From the NCBI RefSeq assembly GCF_000004075.3, contig NC_026660.2:6758001-6822000 (forward strand): 64,000 bases of DNA, read 5' to 3'. Shown piece by piece: positions 14,200 through 24,427 of this stretch (within the stretch, counting starts at the first letter, position 1; every line of letters starts with the position of its first letter). The DNA is from Cucumis sativus (taxonomy: Eukaryota > Streptophyta > Magnoliopsida > Cucurbitales > Cucurbitaceae). The translations under genes and the position numbers were made by a program. Under the pieces are notes generated by a model. It was not told where the DNA came from, did no database searches, and was given only the letters and a program-made list of their open reading frames with translations.

Positions 14200-16290
14200 A
14201 TCATATATATAGGTCTTTGGATATCCTCTCTGCTAGTCTGCCAAATGAGTTTTGTTGTTCTACGATCCTCCCAAAATGAAACTTAATTCTAATCTATTGT
14301 ATATCTTTCTAGTTATAATGGATCTCATAATTAATTAATATGAAATTCAAATTTTCCTCAAAAGAAATGACTTGCTTCAACGTTTTTCTCACTAAAAATG
14401 GATATATTCATTCATATATGAATGAATGATAATAGATATCATTGAATCAATAAATATGATGTAAATCTAGAAAAAGATGGACAAGGGATTCAATAAATGA
14501 TGGTAATCATTTGAATAAATATTCATTATCTATCGATGAAACTTGTCAAGACTAAAAATGTATATATATAGTTTGGTAAGCTTCTAGACTAATATATTGA
14601 GTTAGAAGGGTTGATAGGGAATCTCAAATGATTACACCCTTCACTTTTATATGGTTAGAATGAAATTTTAGTTCAAATTATGGTTGAATCTACCACTTTG
14701 AATGATTAACTACGAGACATTGCTAATTGCTATAGGTTAGGGAGCAACGTATATTTGAAACCTAAATTTTATGATTATGAATCAAAAGTTTGGAAGAATG
14801 AACTATAGAGATCTCTCTAATACAAATTTATTCTTTTCAATGAATTACTATATTATATTATTTATGCCACATATAATATATATGATTATATGTCGTTCAT
14901 AATTTTTAGGTCATTCAAATGAATTATACCATTGACCTTTTTGTTAATTTCCAAGAGAAAACAAAAAAAATTCATTTTGTTGGTTAAGAAGGCCAATAAG
15001 CAAAAGGGCAGATGATGAGTTCCATCAAAACATTGCAAATGAACACTTTATATCTATACCTAACAATAACCTATCCCTTTGAAAACAAGGCACCCTAAGC
15101 CTTAACCCTCACATTTATCTCTCACACCCACCCTTTCAAAAAAATTACTTATCATTTACCCTTCTTTTCTAATCATTTATTACACTAAATAACCTACCAA
15201 TATTCAAACTATCATTATCATTTACGTTAAAGCTGTCAAAGCTATCAACGTAGCTTAACTTAACTGACATATATAGTTATAGTGTTTTTTTTTTTTTGCG
15301 TACTAAGTTTGTATAACAATTAAATGGTAGAAAGATTCAGATTACAGACCTCTGTCGGATGTCAGTTGAGTCAAGTTGAGTCAAATTCTTGTTGACATGT
15401 AGTTTGTGTTCGCAACAGAAAAAACTATGCAGTTTAAATTTTCATACTTCAAAGTATACGTTAGTAATTGATAGAAAAAATATTTTTATAGTCGTACTAA
15501 GAGTTAGTTTTCATTTTGTTTTTAAAGAAAATTAATTTCACATAGAACTAACTTGAAAAGTTAAAGAAAAAATAGGACTAATTAATTGTTTTTGGCTTAA
15601 AACTATTCTTCTCAATCTTTATAACACAATCACATTTTTCTTACTAATTAACTTCTTACTATACACATGAACTTAATTCTATCACAAAATTTTCTTCATA
15701 CATTTTCCTCACTAATCTCTCTCAATCAGCACTCTCTCACTTATTTTATTTATTATTATTCTTTAATACAAACTTATTTTTATTTATTTAATAAAAAAGT
15801 AACCCATAACTTTACTATTGGTTCCATAAACTAAAATATCTCGTACTAATGAAAATATTATTGTATTCACTCATATAACAATAACCATCTTTAGAACTTT
15901 GATCGTAGTTGCAACAATTAATTGACTGCATATTAAATCATTCATATGAAAAAAAGAAAAAGAAAATACTACCGATATGTACTATATCGTCTATCTCTTT
16001 GAGCTATAGTTCAATGTTTGAATAAAAGAATTGACAAGTTTTGAGGGGGTCGTGACCCTCACTCCTTATTTGATCCAAAACGTCCATTAGAGCCACATAA
16101 CTAAATAACATAGATTTGATGTGTTATTAAGTCCACAAATCTACATCTTACTCGAAACATCCCGTTAGATATTTAAATCAAGGTTCCCACTAGTTGCACT
16201 AGTTGTATTGAAGAAGATGTACAAATAAATAAAACAAAAAAGTCATACTCAGGTGTGAGTACGTCACACACACACACCAACAAAGTTACC
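14200..16290. other. Intergenic region before the membrane-protein gene
   Basis: AT-rich spacer with no convincing gene. A loose copy of the 'cagttgag...gttgac' dispersed motif lies near 15340-15400. The final part (15080-15260) has a run of C-rich short words but no open coding region. Confidence 0.4.
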
Positions 16291-16502
16291 ATTATTTAAC
16301 AAAGACCATTTCTTCCAAGGAAGAAACTAAAAAGCAAAGCCATTGTAAGATATGTAGTAGTTGAACACTCCTCATCCCCATTCCTTCTTCCAATGGAAAC
16401 ATCTCATCTAACACCAAATCCCATTTCCCCTTTTTTCTATAAACAACAACACAGCCGATCACCTGTTCGATCAATTGCTGCCCACAAGCAAAAAAAATCC
16501 AA

Positions 16503-17420
16503 ATGAATTATCCAATAACTCTCTCAAACACCCGCTTAATCTTCTTCAAATGTACTCGATGGCAACTAGAAGAAACCTTAGACAAATTCTCCTGCCCATT
16601 CCATTACTACTGCGACACCATTTACCCTGGCGATTACCCTCCTGCCATTGATTTACTCGTCCTTATCTTCACAGCAACCACTTACCTCTCCACCCTTTTG
16701 TTCATGCTACTCGACATGTCGTCAAATCGTGGGAAATTCTGTTTTGATCAACCCAAGAAGTTCCTTTTACCATCTGGGCCATTTTCACTTCCGGTTTTCT
16801 TATTTGTATTAGCTAAAGGCCATCGCATCAACACCCTTTTCCCTCTATTCCTAATGGGTCCTCCAATTCTTCAATTAATTTACATCTCTGCTCTCACATT
16901 CGACAATGGAGCTGATAAAGATATTAAGTATGTGTTCTTTGAAGCTTCAACAATGTCGGGGATTCTTCATGCTAGCTTGAATTTAGACTTTGTGATTCTG
17001 CCTTATTACACAGGTTTGGATGCTTTGATCGGGAGTAACTTTTCTGGGGAATGCACATCATGTGTTTGTAGAAATGCCCCACTAGTAGTTGGAGGTAGAT
17101 TTGTGTCTTATAGAGGTTGGTCGAGTACTACGTTTGTGATTGTTTGTGTTTTGTGTATGAGGATTGTGAGTCGGGTGGCAGGGAATGAGGTGGTGAGGAA
17201 AGTTGTGGCGTTGAAATGGTTGTTGGAAGGGTTGGGTTGGGTTCTGATTACATGGGATTGTGTTTATTTGAGTGCAAATTTGGGAGCGGAGAGAAGGGAA
17301 TTGCAAGGGGTTGTTTATGGTTGTGTGTTTGGTTTGGTATTCATTCATGTGATCAAATTGTTGAGGAGGTGGCAACTGATGTATTGTATAAGGAACTATG
17401 ATCAATTGGATAAAGTGTAA
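16503..17420 (+). CDS. Multipass membrane protein of unknown function
   Basis: Uninterrupted 305-residue frame with ordinary codon use and a plausible ATG in an A-rich context. About seven hydrophobic segments are visible, at roughly residues 49-72, 93-105, 110-131, 150-172, 206-223, 236-258 and 270-287, so it is an integral membrane protein. A short cysteine-containing N-terminal stretch (about 17-40) precedes the first segment, and a CTSCVC cluster lies near residue 185. I do not recognise a named family; it looks like one of the plant-specific conserved 'transmembrane protein' families. The stop at 17418 is followed by an AT-rich 3' region. That it is a gene is likely; its function is unknown. 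Confidence 0.7.
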   Translation: MNYPITLSNTRLIFFKCTRWQLEETLDKFSCPFHYYCDTIYPGDYPPAIDLLVLIFTATTYLSTLLFMLLDMSSNRGKFCFDQPKKFLLPSGPFSLPVFLFVLAKGHRINTLFPLFLMGPPILQLIYISALTFDNGADKDIKYVFFEASTMSGILHASLNLDFVILPYYTGLDALIGSNFSGECTSCVCRNAPLVVGGRFVSYRGWSSTTFVIVCVLCMRIVSRVAGNEVVRKVVALKWLLEGLGWVLITWDCVYLSANLGAERRELQGVVYGCVFGLVFIHVIKLLRRWQLMYCIRNYDQLDKV

Positions 17421-18410
17421 ATACATTGGTGGGTTTTCTTTTGTTTGTATATAAGGAGAATGTTATTGTTTTGGTTGCTTTGTGAAGTTGTTGAAGCTCT
17501 CCTTGCTGTTTTCTAAATTCATTAAAACAAAGTCTTCCTCTTTTTTTAATTTCATCATTCGAATTTATTCCAATTCTATCTTTAGTTACACGAACAACTA
17601 GTTTCTAGTACGATTTTCTTTGAGTAATATTACTAATTATGATTGAACAATTTTATAGACTTGATTATATAAATAATACTCTTAACTTTGTACTAAAAAT
17701 ATTCCGAGATTTTAAAAGTTTCTATTAAGATACTTGAACTCGTAAAAGAATCCTAAAAATACTTTTATTGTAATATAGGTAAACAAAGAAAGTACATTTT
17801 TTTTAAATGTATTTTAAGCATGAATATATGGCTTAAGGTTTCCAAAAATAAGTTTTATAAAATGTCATTACCGTTAGCATAAGGATCAAAATATTTTCAC
17901 TGCTTTACACCTCACCACCTCCGTCGCTCTTTAAATAAATATTCAAGATTCTCGACAGAAGCAACCAAAATAAAAATAAATGAGTGTTTATTTCGAGAAT
18001 AATAAAAAGAAAAAGGTAAAAAAAAATAGTAAATTTAACCAAATATTTACTAAAATAAGATTTTGCTATAAATAGTTTATATTTTTTTATTAGAAATATT
18101 TTTTAAAATAGTAAAATATTTTTTAAAATAGTAAAATAAATTAAAATATTTAGTTATACTAAAATTTTGAATTCTATCTATAGTTAGATACATATTATGA
18201 ATATAAAAAATATGACAAGTAATTAGTGATGATATATGATTATTAAAGAATTATTAAAAAATTATCGATTTTTAAAAGATGAATGTTGATTAGTAAAGAG
18301 AGAGAAAAACCCTAAAACCCGAATGAAATGAATCCAACTAATAACATATTTCTTCCAATTGCTTCTCTTCTTGATTCATTTCTCCAACTTCCATTGAATT
18401 TCTTAATCCT
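17421..18410. other. Spacer between membrane-protein and PPR genes
   Basis: No gene seen. The segment near 18040-18260 includes a short tandem duplication ('agaaatattttttaaaatag' and a near copy about 20 bases later) and resembles a degenerate member of the palindromic TA-rich repeat family. The part after 18300 ('aaaccctaaaacccg') is likely the leader of the PPR gene. Confidence 0.4.
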
Positions 18411-18431
18411 CCATTGTCTAATGCCAATCCA

Positions 18432-20843
18432 ATGCGCCATGGAAGAACAAGAACTTGCTTCCTTTCCATAGAATCACATTCAAGAACAGCTTCAACTCTC
18501 TCTCACTTATCCCATCTCCTCCTCCTCGCTTCCATTACCAAAACCCTTTCTGAATCAGGTACTCGAACTCTCCAACACCATTCTCTTCCAATATCACATC
18601 CTCTCCTCCTCCAAATCCTCCATTCCCGATCTCTTAATCCCTCCCACAAGCTCGATTTCTTCAAATGGTGTTCTCTCGCCCCCAATTTCAACCATTCTCC
18701 TTCCACATATTCCCAAATCTTCCATATCCTCTGCCGCTCTGGCTACCTCCATGAGGTTCCCCCTTTACTCGACTCAATGAAACGAGACGGTGTCTCTGTT
18801 GATTCTCACACTTTCAAGGTTCTTCTCGACGCGTTTATCAGGTCTGGTAAATATGATGCTGCCCTTGAAATTTTAGACCATATGGAAGATTTGGGAACTA
18901 GCTTGGAACTTAACACCTACAACTCTGTTCTTGTCGCTCTACTAAGGAAAAACCAGGTGGGTTTGGCTTTGTCTATTTTCTTTAAGCTGCTTGATGGGTT
19001 TAATAATGGTGGGCAAGTTGACTCTGCTGCTACTACTTTTCATTTCTTGCCCAATTCACTTGCTTGTAATGAATTGTTGGTTGCTCTTAGGAAATTAGAC
19101 ATGAGGGTTGAGTTCAAAAAGGTTTTTGACAAGCTTAGAGCAATTGAATCCTTTGAGTTTAGTGTATATGGTTATAATATATGTATTTATGCTTTTGGAT
19201 GTTGGGGATATCTGGATACTGCTCTTTCCCTGTTTAAAGAAATGAAGGAAAAGAGTTTAGTTTCGGAGTCGTTCAGTCCAGATTTGTGTACATATAACAG
19301 CATTATTCATGTGCTCTGTTTGGTAGGGAAGGTTAAGGATGCACTTATTGTGTGGGAGGAACTGAAAGGGTCAGGTCATGAGCCTGATGCCTTTACTTAT
19401 CGTATCATAATTCAGGGTTGCTGTAAGTCTTGCCGAATGGACGATGCAACTATGATTTTTAATGAAATGGAGTACAATGGATTGATCCCAGATACTATTG
19501 TGTATAATTCTCTCCTCAACGGGCTATTTAAGGCTCGGAAAGTTACTGAAGCATGTCAACTTTTTGATAAAATGGTGCAAGAAGATGTAAGAGCTTCTCC
19601 TTGGACATACAATATTCTAATTGATGGATTGTTTAGGAATGGAAGAGCTGAGGCTGGCTACACTTTGTTCTGTGATTTGAAGAAAAAGGGTCAAATTGTG
19701 GATGCTGTTACTTACAGCATCATTATATTGCAGCTGTGTAAAGAGAGATTGCTTGAGGAAGCACTACAATTGGTTGAAGAAATGGAAGCAAGAGGCTTTG
19801 TTGTTGATCTTATTACTATAACATCTCTTTTAATTGCAATGCACAAGCAAGGCCAGTGGGATGGGTTAGAGAGGCTGATGAAGCATATTAGAGAAGGTGA
19901 TTTAGTCCCCAATGTTCTCAAATGGAAAATTAACATGGAATATTCAATCAAATATCAGAAAAATAAAAGGAAAGACTTCTCATCTCTGTTCTCTCCAAAG
20001 GAGGACTTGAGTGAGGTTATTAGTTCAAGAGCTTCTTCTGCTGCAAAAGTTAATATTGACAACAGTTTTGAAAACACAGAAGAAAGAGATATGGATAGTT
20101 GGTCGTCATCCCCATACGTAAATCGTTTGGCTAATCTTGCGAATTCTACCAGTGACATTTTGCAACCATTCTCTATAAGGCAGGGGCGACGAATCCAAGA
20201 AAAACAGGACAACTCATTCGATATCAATATGGTTAATACATTTTTGTCTATTTTTCTTGCAAAGGGAAAATTGAACTTAGCATGTAAGTTGTTTGAGATC
20301 TTCAGTGATATGGGTGTCAACCCAGTGAAGTACACTTACAATTCAATGTTGAGTTCGTTTGTGAAGAAAGGCTACTTTCACCAGGCATGGGGTATATTTA
20401 ACGAAATGGGCGAGAATGTATGTCCAGCCGATATAGCCACATACAATGTGATAATTCAAGGACTCGGGAAGATGGGGAGAGCGGATCTTGCAAGTTCTGT
20501 TCTGGAAAAGCTAATGGAGCAGGGTGGCTATCTCGATATCGTAATGTACAACACCTTGATTAATGCACTGGGGAAGGCAGGTCGAATGGATGATGTAAAT
20601 AAGCTTTTTGGACAGATGAGGAACAGTGGGATAAACCCAGATGTTGTCACTTTTAATACACTCATTGAAGTTCATAGCAAAGCAGGTCGGTTAAAGGATG
20701 CTTACAAATTCTTGAAAATGATGCTGGATTCAGGGTGTTCCCCAAATCATGTCACGGATACAACTTTGGATTTTCTAGGGAGAGAGATGGAGAAAGCGAG
20801 GTATGAAAAAGCTTCAATCATACGTGATAAAAACAGTTCTTGA
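18432..20843 (+). CDS. Pentatricopeptide repeat protein, At4g01570-like
   Basis: Intronless, about 803 residues from the ATG at 18432. No ATG lies in frame between the upstream in-frame stop near 18372 and 18432; an out-of-frame ATG at 18421 opens a short upstream frame. The protein is built of P-type PPR units of about 35 residues with recurring 'TYN.ii.gl.k.gr...A..lf..M...g..pd' patterns, in two blocks (about residues 90-480 and 610-775) separated by a low-similarity linker of about 120 residues. PPR proteins bind organellar RNA sequence-specifically. There is no C-terminal E, DYW or SMR domain. Size and layout match the Arabidopsis protein At4g01570 as I remember it, but the orthology is from memory. 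Organelle targeting by the Ser/Arg-rich N-terminus is likely. Confidence 0.88.
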   Translation: MRHGRTRTCFLSIESHSRTASTLSHLSHLLLLASITKTLSESGTRTLQHHSLPISHPLLLQILHSRSLNPSHKLDFFKWCSLAPNFNHSPSTYSQIFHILCRSGYLHEVPPLLDSMKRDGVSVDSHTFKVLLDAFIRSGKYDAALEILDHMEDLGTSLELNTYNSVLVALLRKNQVGLALSIFFKLLDGFNNGGQVDSAATTFHFLPNSLACNELLVALRKLDMRVEFKKVFDKLRAIESFEFSVYGYNICIYAFGCWGYLDTALSLFKEMKEKSLVSESFSPDLCTYNSIIHVLCLVGKVKDALIVWEELKGSGHEPDAFTYRIIIQGCCKSCRMDDATMIFNEMEYNGLIPDTIVYNSLLNGLFKARKVTEACQLFDKMVQEDVRASPWTYNILIDGLFRNGRAEAGYTLFCDLKKKGQIVDAVTYSIIILQLCKERLLEEALQLVEEMEARGFVVDLITITSLLIAMHKQGQWDGLERLMKHIREGDLVPNVLKWKINMEYSIKYQKNKRKDFSSLFSPKEDLSEVISSRASSAAKVNIDNSFENTEERDMDSWSSSPYVNRLANLANSTSDILQPFSIRQGRRIQEKQDNSFDINMVNTFLSIFLAKGKLNLACKLFEIFSDMGVNPVKYTYNSMLSSFVKKGYFHQAWGIFNEMGENVCPADIATYNVIIQGLGKMGRADLASSVLEKLMEQGGYLDIVMYNTLINALGKAGRMDDVNKLFGQMRNSGINPDVVTFNTLIEVHSKAGRLKDAYKFLKMMLDSGCSPNHVTDTTLDFLGREMEKARYEKASIIRDKNSS

Positions 20844-20849
20844 TTTTCC

Positions 20850-22740
20850 TGTGTAGATTAGTCTATCTGATTTTGTTGTGAATTAATAAGTATAAAAGTC
20901 GGTCTAATTTATTTGATCGAGTAATTTTCATGTTCTTGTATGTTCTGTTTTGACCTTCCAATACAGGAATAAGAAAGGGTAAGAGATGAGCAAGTTCAGA
21001 AATGCTCATGTTTGGCAAAACTAAGTTTAAAAAACTAGGCTCGTAGTAAATAAATCTCATATAATATACCACAAGACATACTTAATACGCTACGAATGTA
21101 CTGTTGATATTCACTTTGATACATTAATAATCACTTGATACTCTTCTAATAAACACTTAATACACACTTGATATACACGTAATATACAACAGATTTTGAA
21201 TATTTGTTAAAGGATTGAAAAAGTAAATTATATATTTATTGTGAAAATATAAACTAGCACAGGTTAATGCAACTCAAACTAAAATAATATACAACTAAAT
21301 TACAAACTATAATAACCTAATGCTATAATAATTTACTTGTGTTTTTTTTAAAATTTTAAAAGTTGATAAAGATTAACTTAATTACAAAAATGTCACATTG
21401 TATTGTTTCATTTATTTAAATGCCAACGAGCATATCTATTTAACTGTCGTTAAATTAAATATTTTTAACGTTTTGTTATTTTTAATATTTATGTATATAA
21501 ATATGAGGATTAGACGTATGTAAAGTGTATCAATTGAGCTAGAATTATATTTTTAACATACTTACAAAATGAAAAAACATGTGAAACTTTTAAATCCCTA
21601 AATTCAAATAGTGACTAATAATGTTGGTGCCCTTATTGCTACAAGTCAAGAAATCCCTATCAAAAGGAAAAGATAGTCAACTAGAATCCAAATTATTTCT
21701 TACCCTTTTTTCTTTTAAAAAAAAGTTGATTGCATTTGATTCTTTGTCTTAAGATTTAAACTTCTAATATGATATTTCACTGAATTCTCAAATTTAGCCT
21801 TTAGGTAATGTATAAAAGAATTTTAAAAAATATATATAATTTTTTGCTAAGTTTCCCTGGCTGTTTACAATTTCTCTCTTAACTAAAGATTGTGTTAACA
21901 AAATATTGATTTTATTTAAAATATTACAAATGTCATTGTTACTAATATACGTTTGATACACCTTATACATATCTAATACACCATTTGATACACCTGATAC
22001 TTCTTGATACACCTAATACATCTAATTGATACACTTGATGTACGTAATACTTTTTGATACAATTGATACCGAAACATTATTAATATATGTTTGATACACT
22101 CGATACACTGCAGATACATTTAATATTCTTCACTTATACAATCGATTGTTTAAAGACACTTGATATGCTTGAAGTCCTACTTATACACTTGATATACACT
22201 TGTAAACTTGATTCATATACTTGATAATGATTCACTTTACTGATATGCTTTGAACCTTAAAAAGTGGGAACATAAATAAATAATGAGTAGGACATTAAAA
22301 AGAGAAGAGAAATGAGTTATTGAAGGGTAGTTTAGGAATAATATCAAATTTAAGATGAAGAAGTGAAAATTTTGCCATATTTGCACAATTCTAAAACAAT
22401 GTGCTATGATTGTTATATCATATTCTTAAAATGCTATCCTATGCAATTTTTCTTCATTTTTTTCTATCTTTTAAAAGACCTCTTTATATAAAACTAATAG
22501 AACTTTTTTTTTTTTGAAAATGTGGAAATGTTTAAATATTTTAATTGTAAAAAAAAAATTGAGATTTATCCAAAAGAAAATAATATAATTTAAAATAAAA
22601 TAAAATAATTTGATTATCTTTTCTATTTTAAATATTGAATATAATTAAAATAAAATAAGACAATTAAATTATCTTTTCTTTATCATTTCCCATCTTTTAC
22701 GAATTAGATTTTTTATAAAAAAAATACTAAATGTCATTCA
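20850..22740. other. Intergenic AT-rich region with degenerate 'gatacac' repeats
   Basis: No gene. Two tracts, about 21080-21190 and 21945-22240, are made of loosely repeated words such as 'ttgatacacttgatac', 'taatacac' and 'tgatatacac' at irregular spacing. They may be the remains of one decayed tandem array broken by unrelated DNA. A/T homopolymers and 'aaaataaaataaaata' runs follow at 22590-22660. Confidence 0.5.
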
Positions 22741-22759
22741 TAATCTTTTTAATAATTGG

Positions 22760-23740
22760 ATTGTTGGTCTTATAAATAGACCCACACCCTAATTATTTAA
22801 CAAAAGAAAGGTATGAAAAACTTAATTCTCTTCTCTCTTTCTATTTTTTTCAATCGTTTGTAGGTGTGACTCTGCCGTCAGCGATCCAACTTCTACTATA
22901 GAATAATTGGACATTTGTTGTCAGATCCACCTCCCTAGTAAGAGCAATCGGGCTTCTCGATCTGTTTCGCCGTGTGTGACAAATCCACCTCCCTAGTAAG
23001 AGCAATCGGGCTTCTTCTTCTTCTTTACTCACCAATTTTTTTTTCTTTTTTGAAGGAAAACTTGAAGATGGAACACCTCGACCTTGATTGAAGATGAAAG
23101 TACACTTGACTTTATCATTATTTTGACTTGAACTTTATGATGGATCACACCAAGCTTGAAAATGGAGAAGCATATCGGTTGCAACACATGAAAGATAAAG
23201 ATGATGATTTTCTCGGCTGCGACACATGGGAGAAGATGAACATGAATTCTCTCTACTACAGTGGGAGAAAATGAAGATGAATCCCCTCAGTCGTAACACA
23301 TTGAAAATGAGGCAGAGGCAGAGCTTTAGCATTATAGGCATCTTCTTAGAGAGGTAGAAGTGGTGCTACACTATCGTCATCATCTCTTGCAAAGGCAGAG
23401 CTGCACTATCGTCTTCCTCTTGAAGCTGCACCATTGTCATCCTTTTGGAGAGGTGGAGTTGCAGCATTGATGAAAGTTTTCAAGCTTGAATATAAAGGAG
23501 GTGTCAAATTAAGACTTCGAGCTTGAATATGAGGAATCATCGATGAAGCCTTTGAGCTTGATTTTGAGGCTCTCTTTTTTACATGCACTCCACTTGTATG
23601 AAGTCTTGCACAAATTAGTGTACATCAATTTATTGCATTACATTATTACTAGGGATGAACATCTTGGATTTAGGGATTTCCCCCCAATTTGTTGTGATTA
23701 CCTAGTAGAGATGAATATCGTTTGAAGAAAAAAAATCAAG
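22760..23740. repeat. Repeat-like segment with internal tandem duplication
   Basis: A TATA-like 'cttataaatagac' near 22768 is followed by a CT-rich leader-like run. Then come two exact 33-base copies (22925-22957 and 22983-23015, period 58), and stretches in which 'gaagatga', 'gcttgaa' and 'gagaggt(g/a)gag' words recur. No intact reading frame is present. The organisation suggests the regulatory end and leader of a transposon or a dead gene; the class is not clear. Confidence 0.4.
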
Positions 23741-24427
23741 TCATAACGTTGTTCAATTTTTTTTTTATTGGCTTAAGTTGCCTATGTACCATCAGCTCAT
23801 ATTTCCATCAGACAATTTTTTCGTAATGTGTGATGGAACATGACTGAAATCTCATCGTTCTTGTTTTTTTTTTTTTTTTTTCTTCATGAAATGGTAATGC
23901 CTTCAAGATTGTCGAAAAAATTTACAAAACACACTCAAATTTCATATTACATTGTCATTGATAAAATATGTATAAAAATTTGATTCACTTTGCTATATCT
24001 AAAAATTCGTCCAACCTTTTTTTCTAATTTCTTTTTAATATGTATTATCCAAAGAAATTAAAGTATAGCATTTCTTAAAATAATTACAAATATAATAATA
24101 TACTTTTTTATAATTCATAAACTATTGCTTTATTTAAAAATACAAACTCAATAGGAAAGGTCACACTTTTTGGGGAAAAAAAATACAAAAACAAAAACAA
24201 TTTGTGAAATTTTAAGTACCTACTGCAATTAAAAACAAAAACCAAAAATTGATCCAACTTTAATTCCCCTATCTCACATATAGTAAAAAAATGTAAAAAA
24301 AAGAAAAGAAAAGAGAAGAGAAGCAATTGTTTCTATTACATTGCCTTTATGATAGCTTTCTTTATGAATTTGATGCAGAAAAGCGCTATGATTTTCATAG
24401 CAGACCGGATCTTATTATATTCACTTC

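Noticed and set aside
17082-17426. Minus-strand 114-residue frame over the membrane-protein gene
   Set aside because: Antisense shadow; His/Pro/Thr-rich product with no domain.
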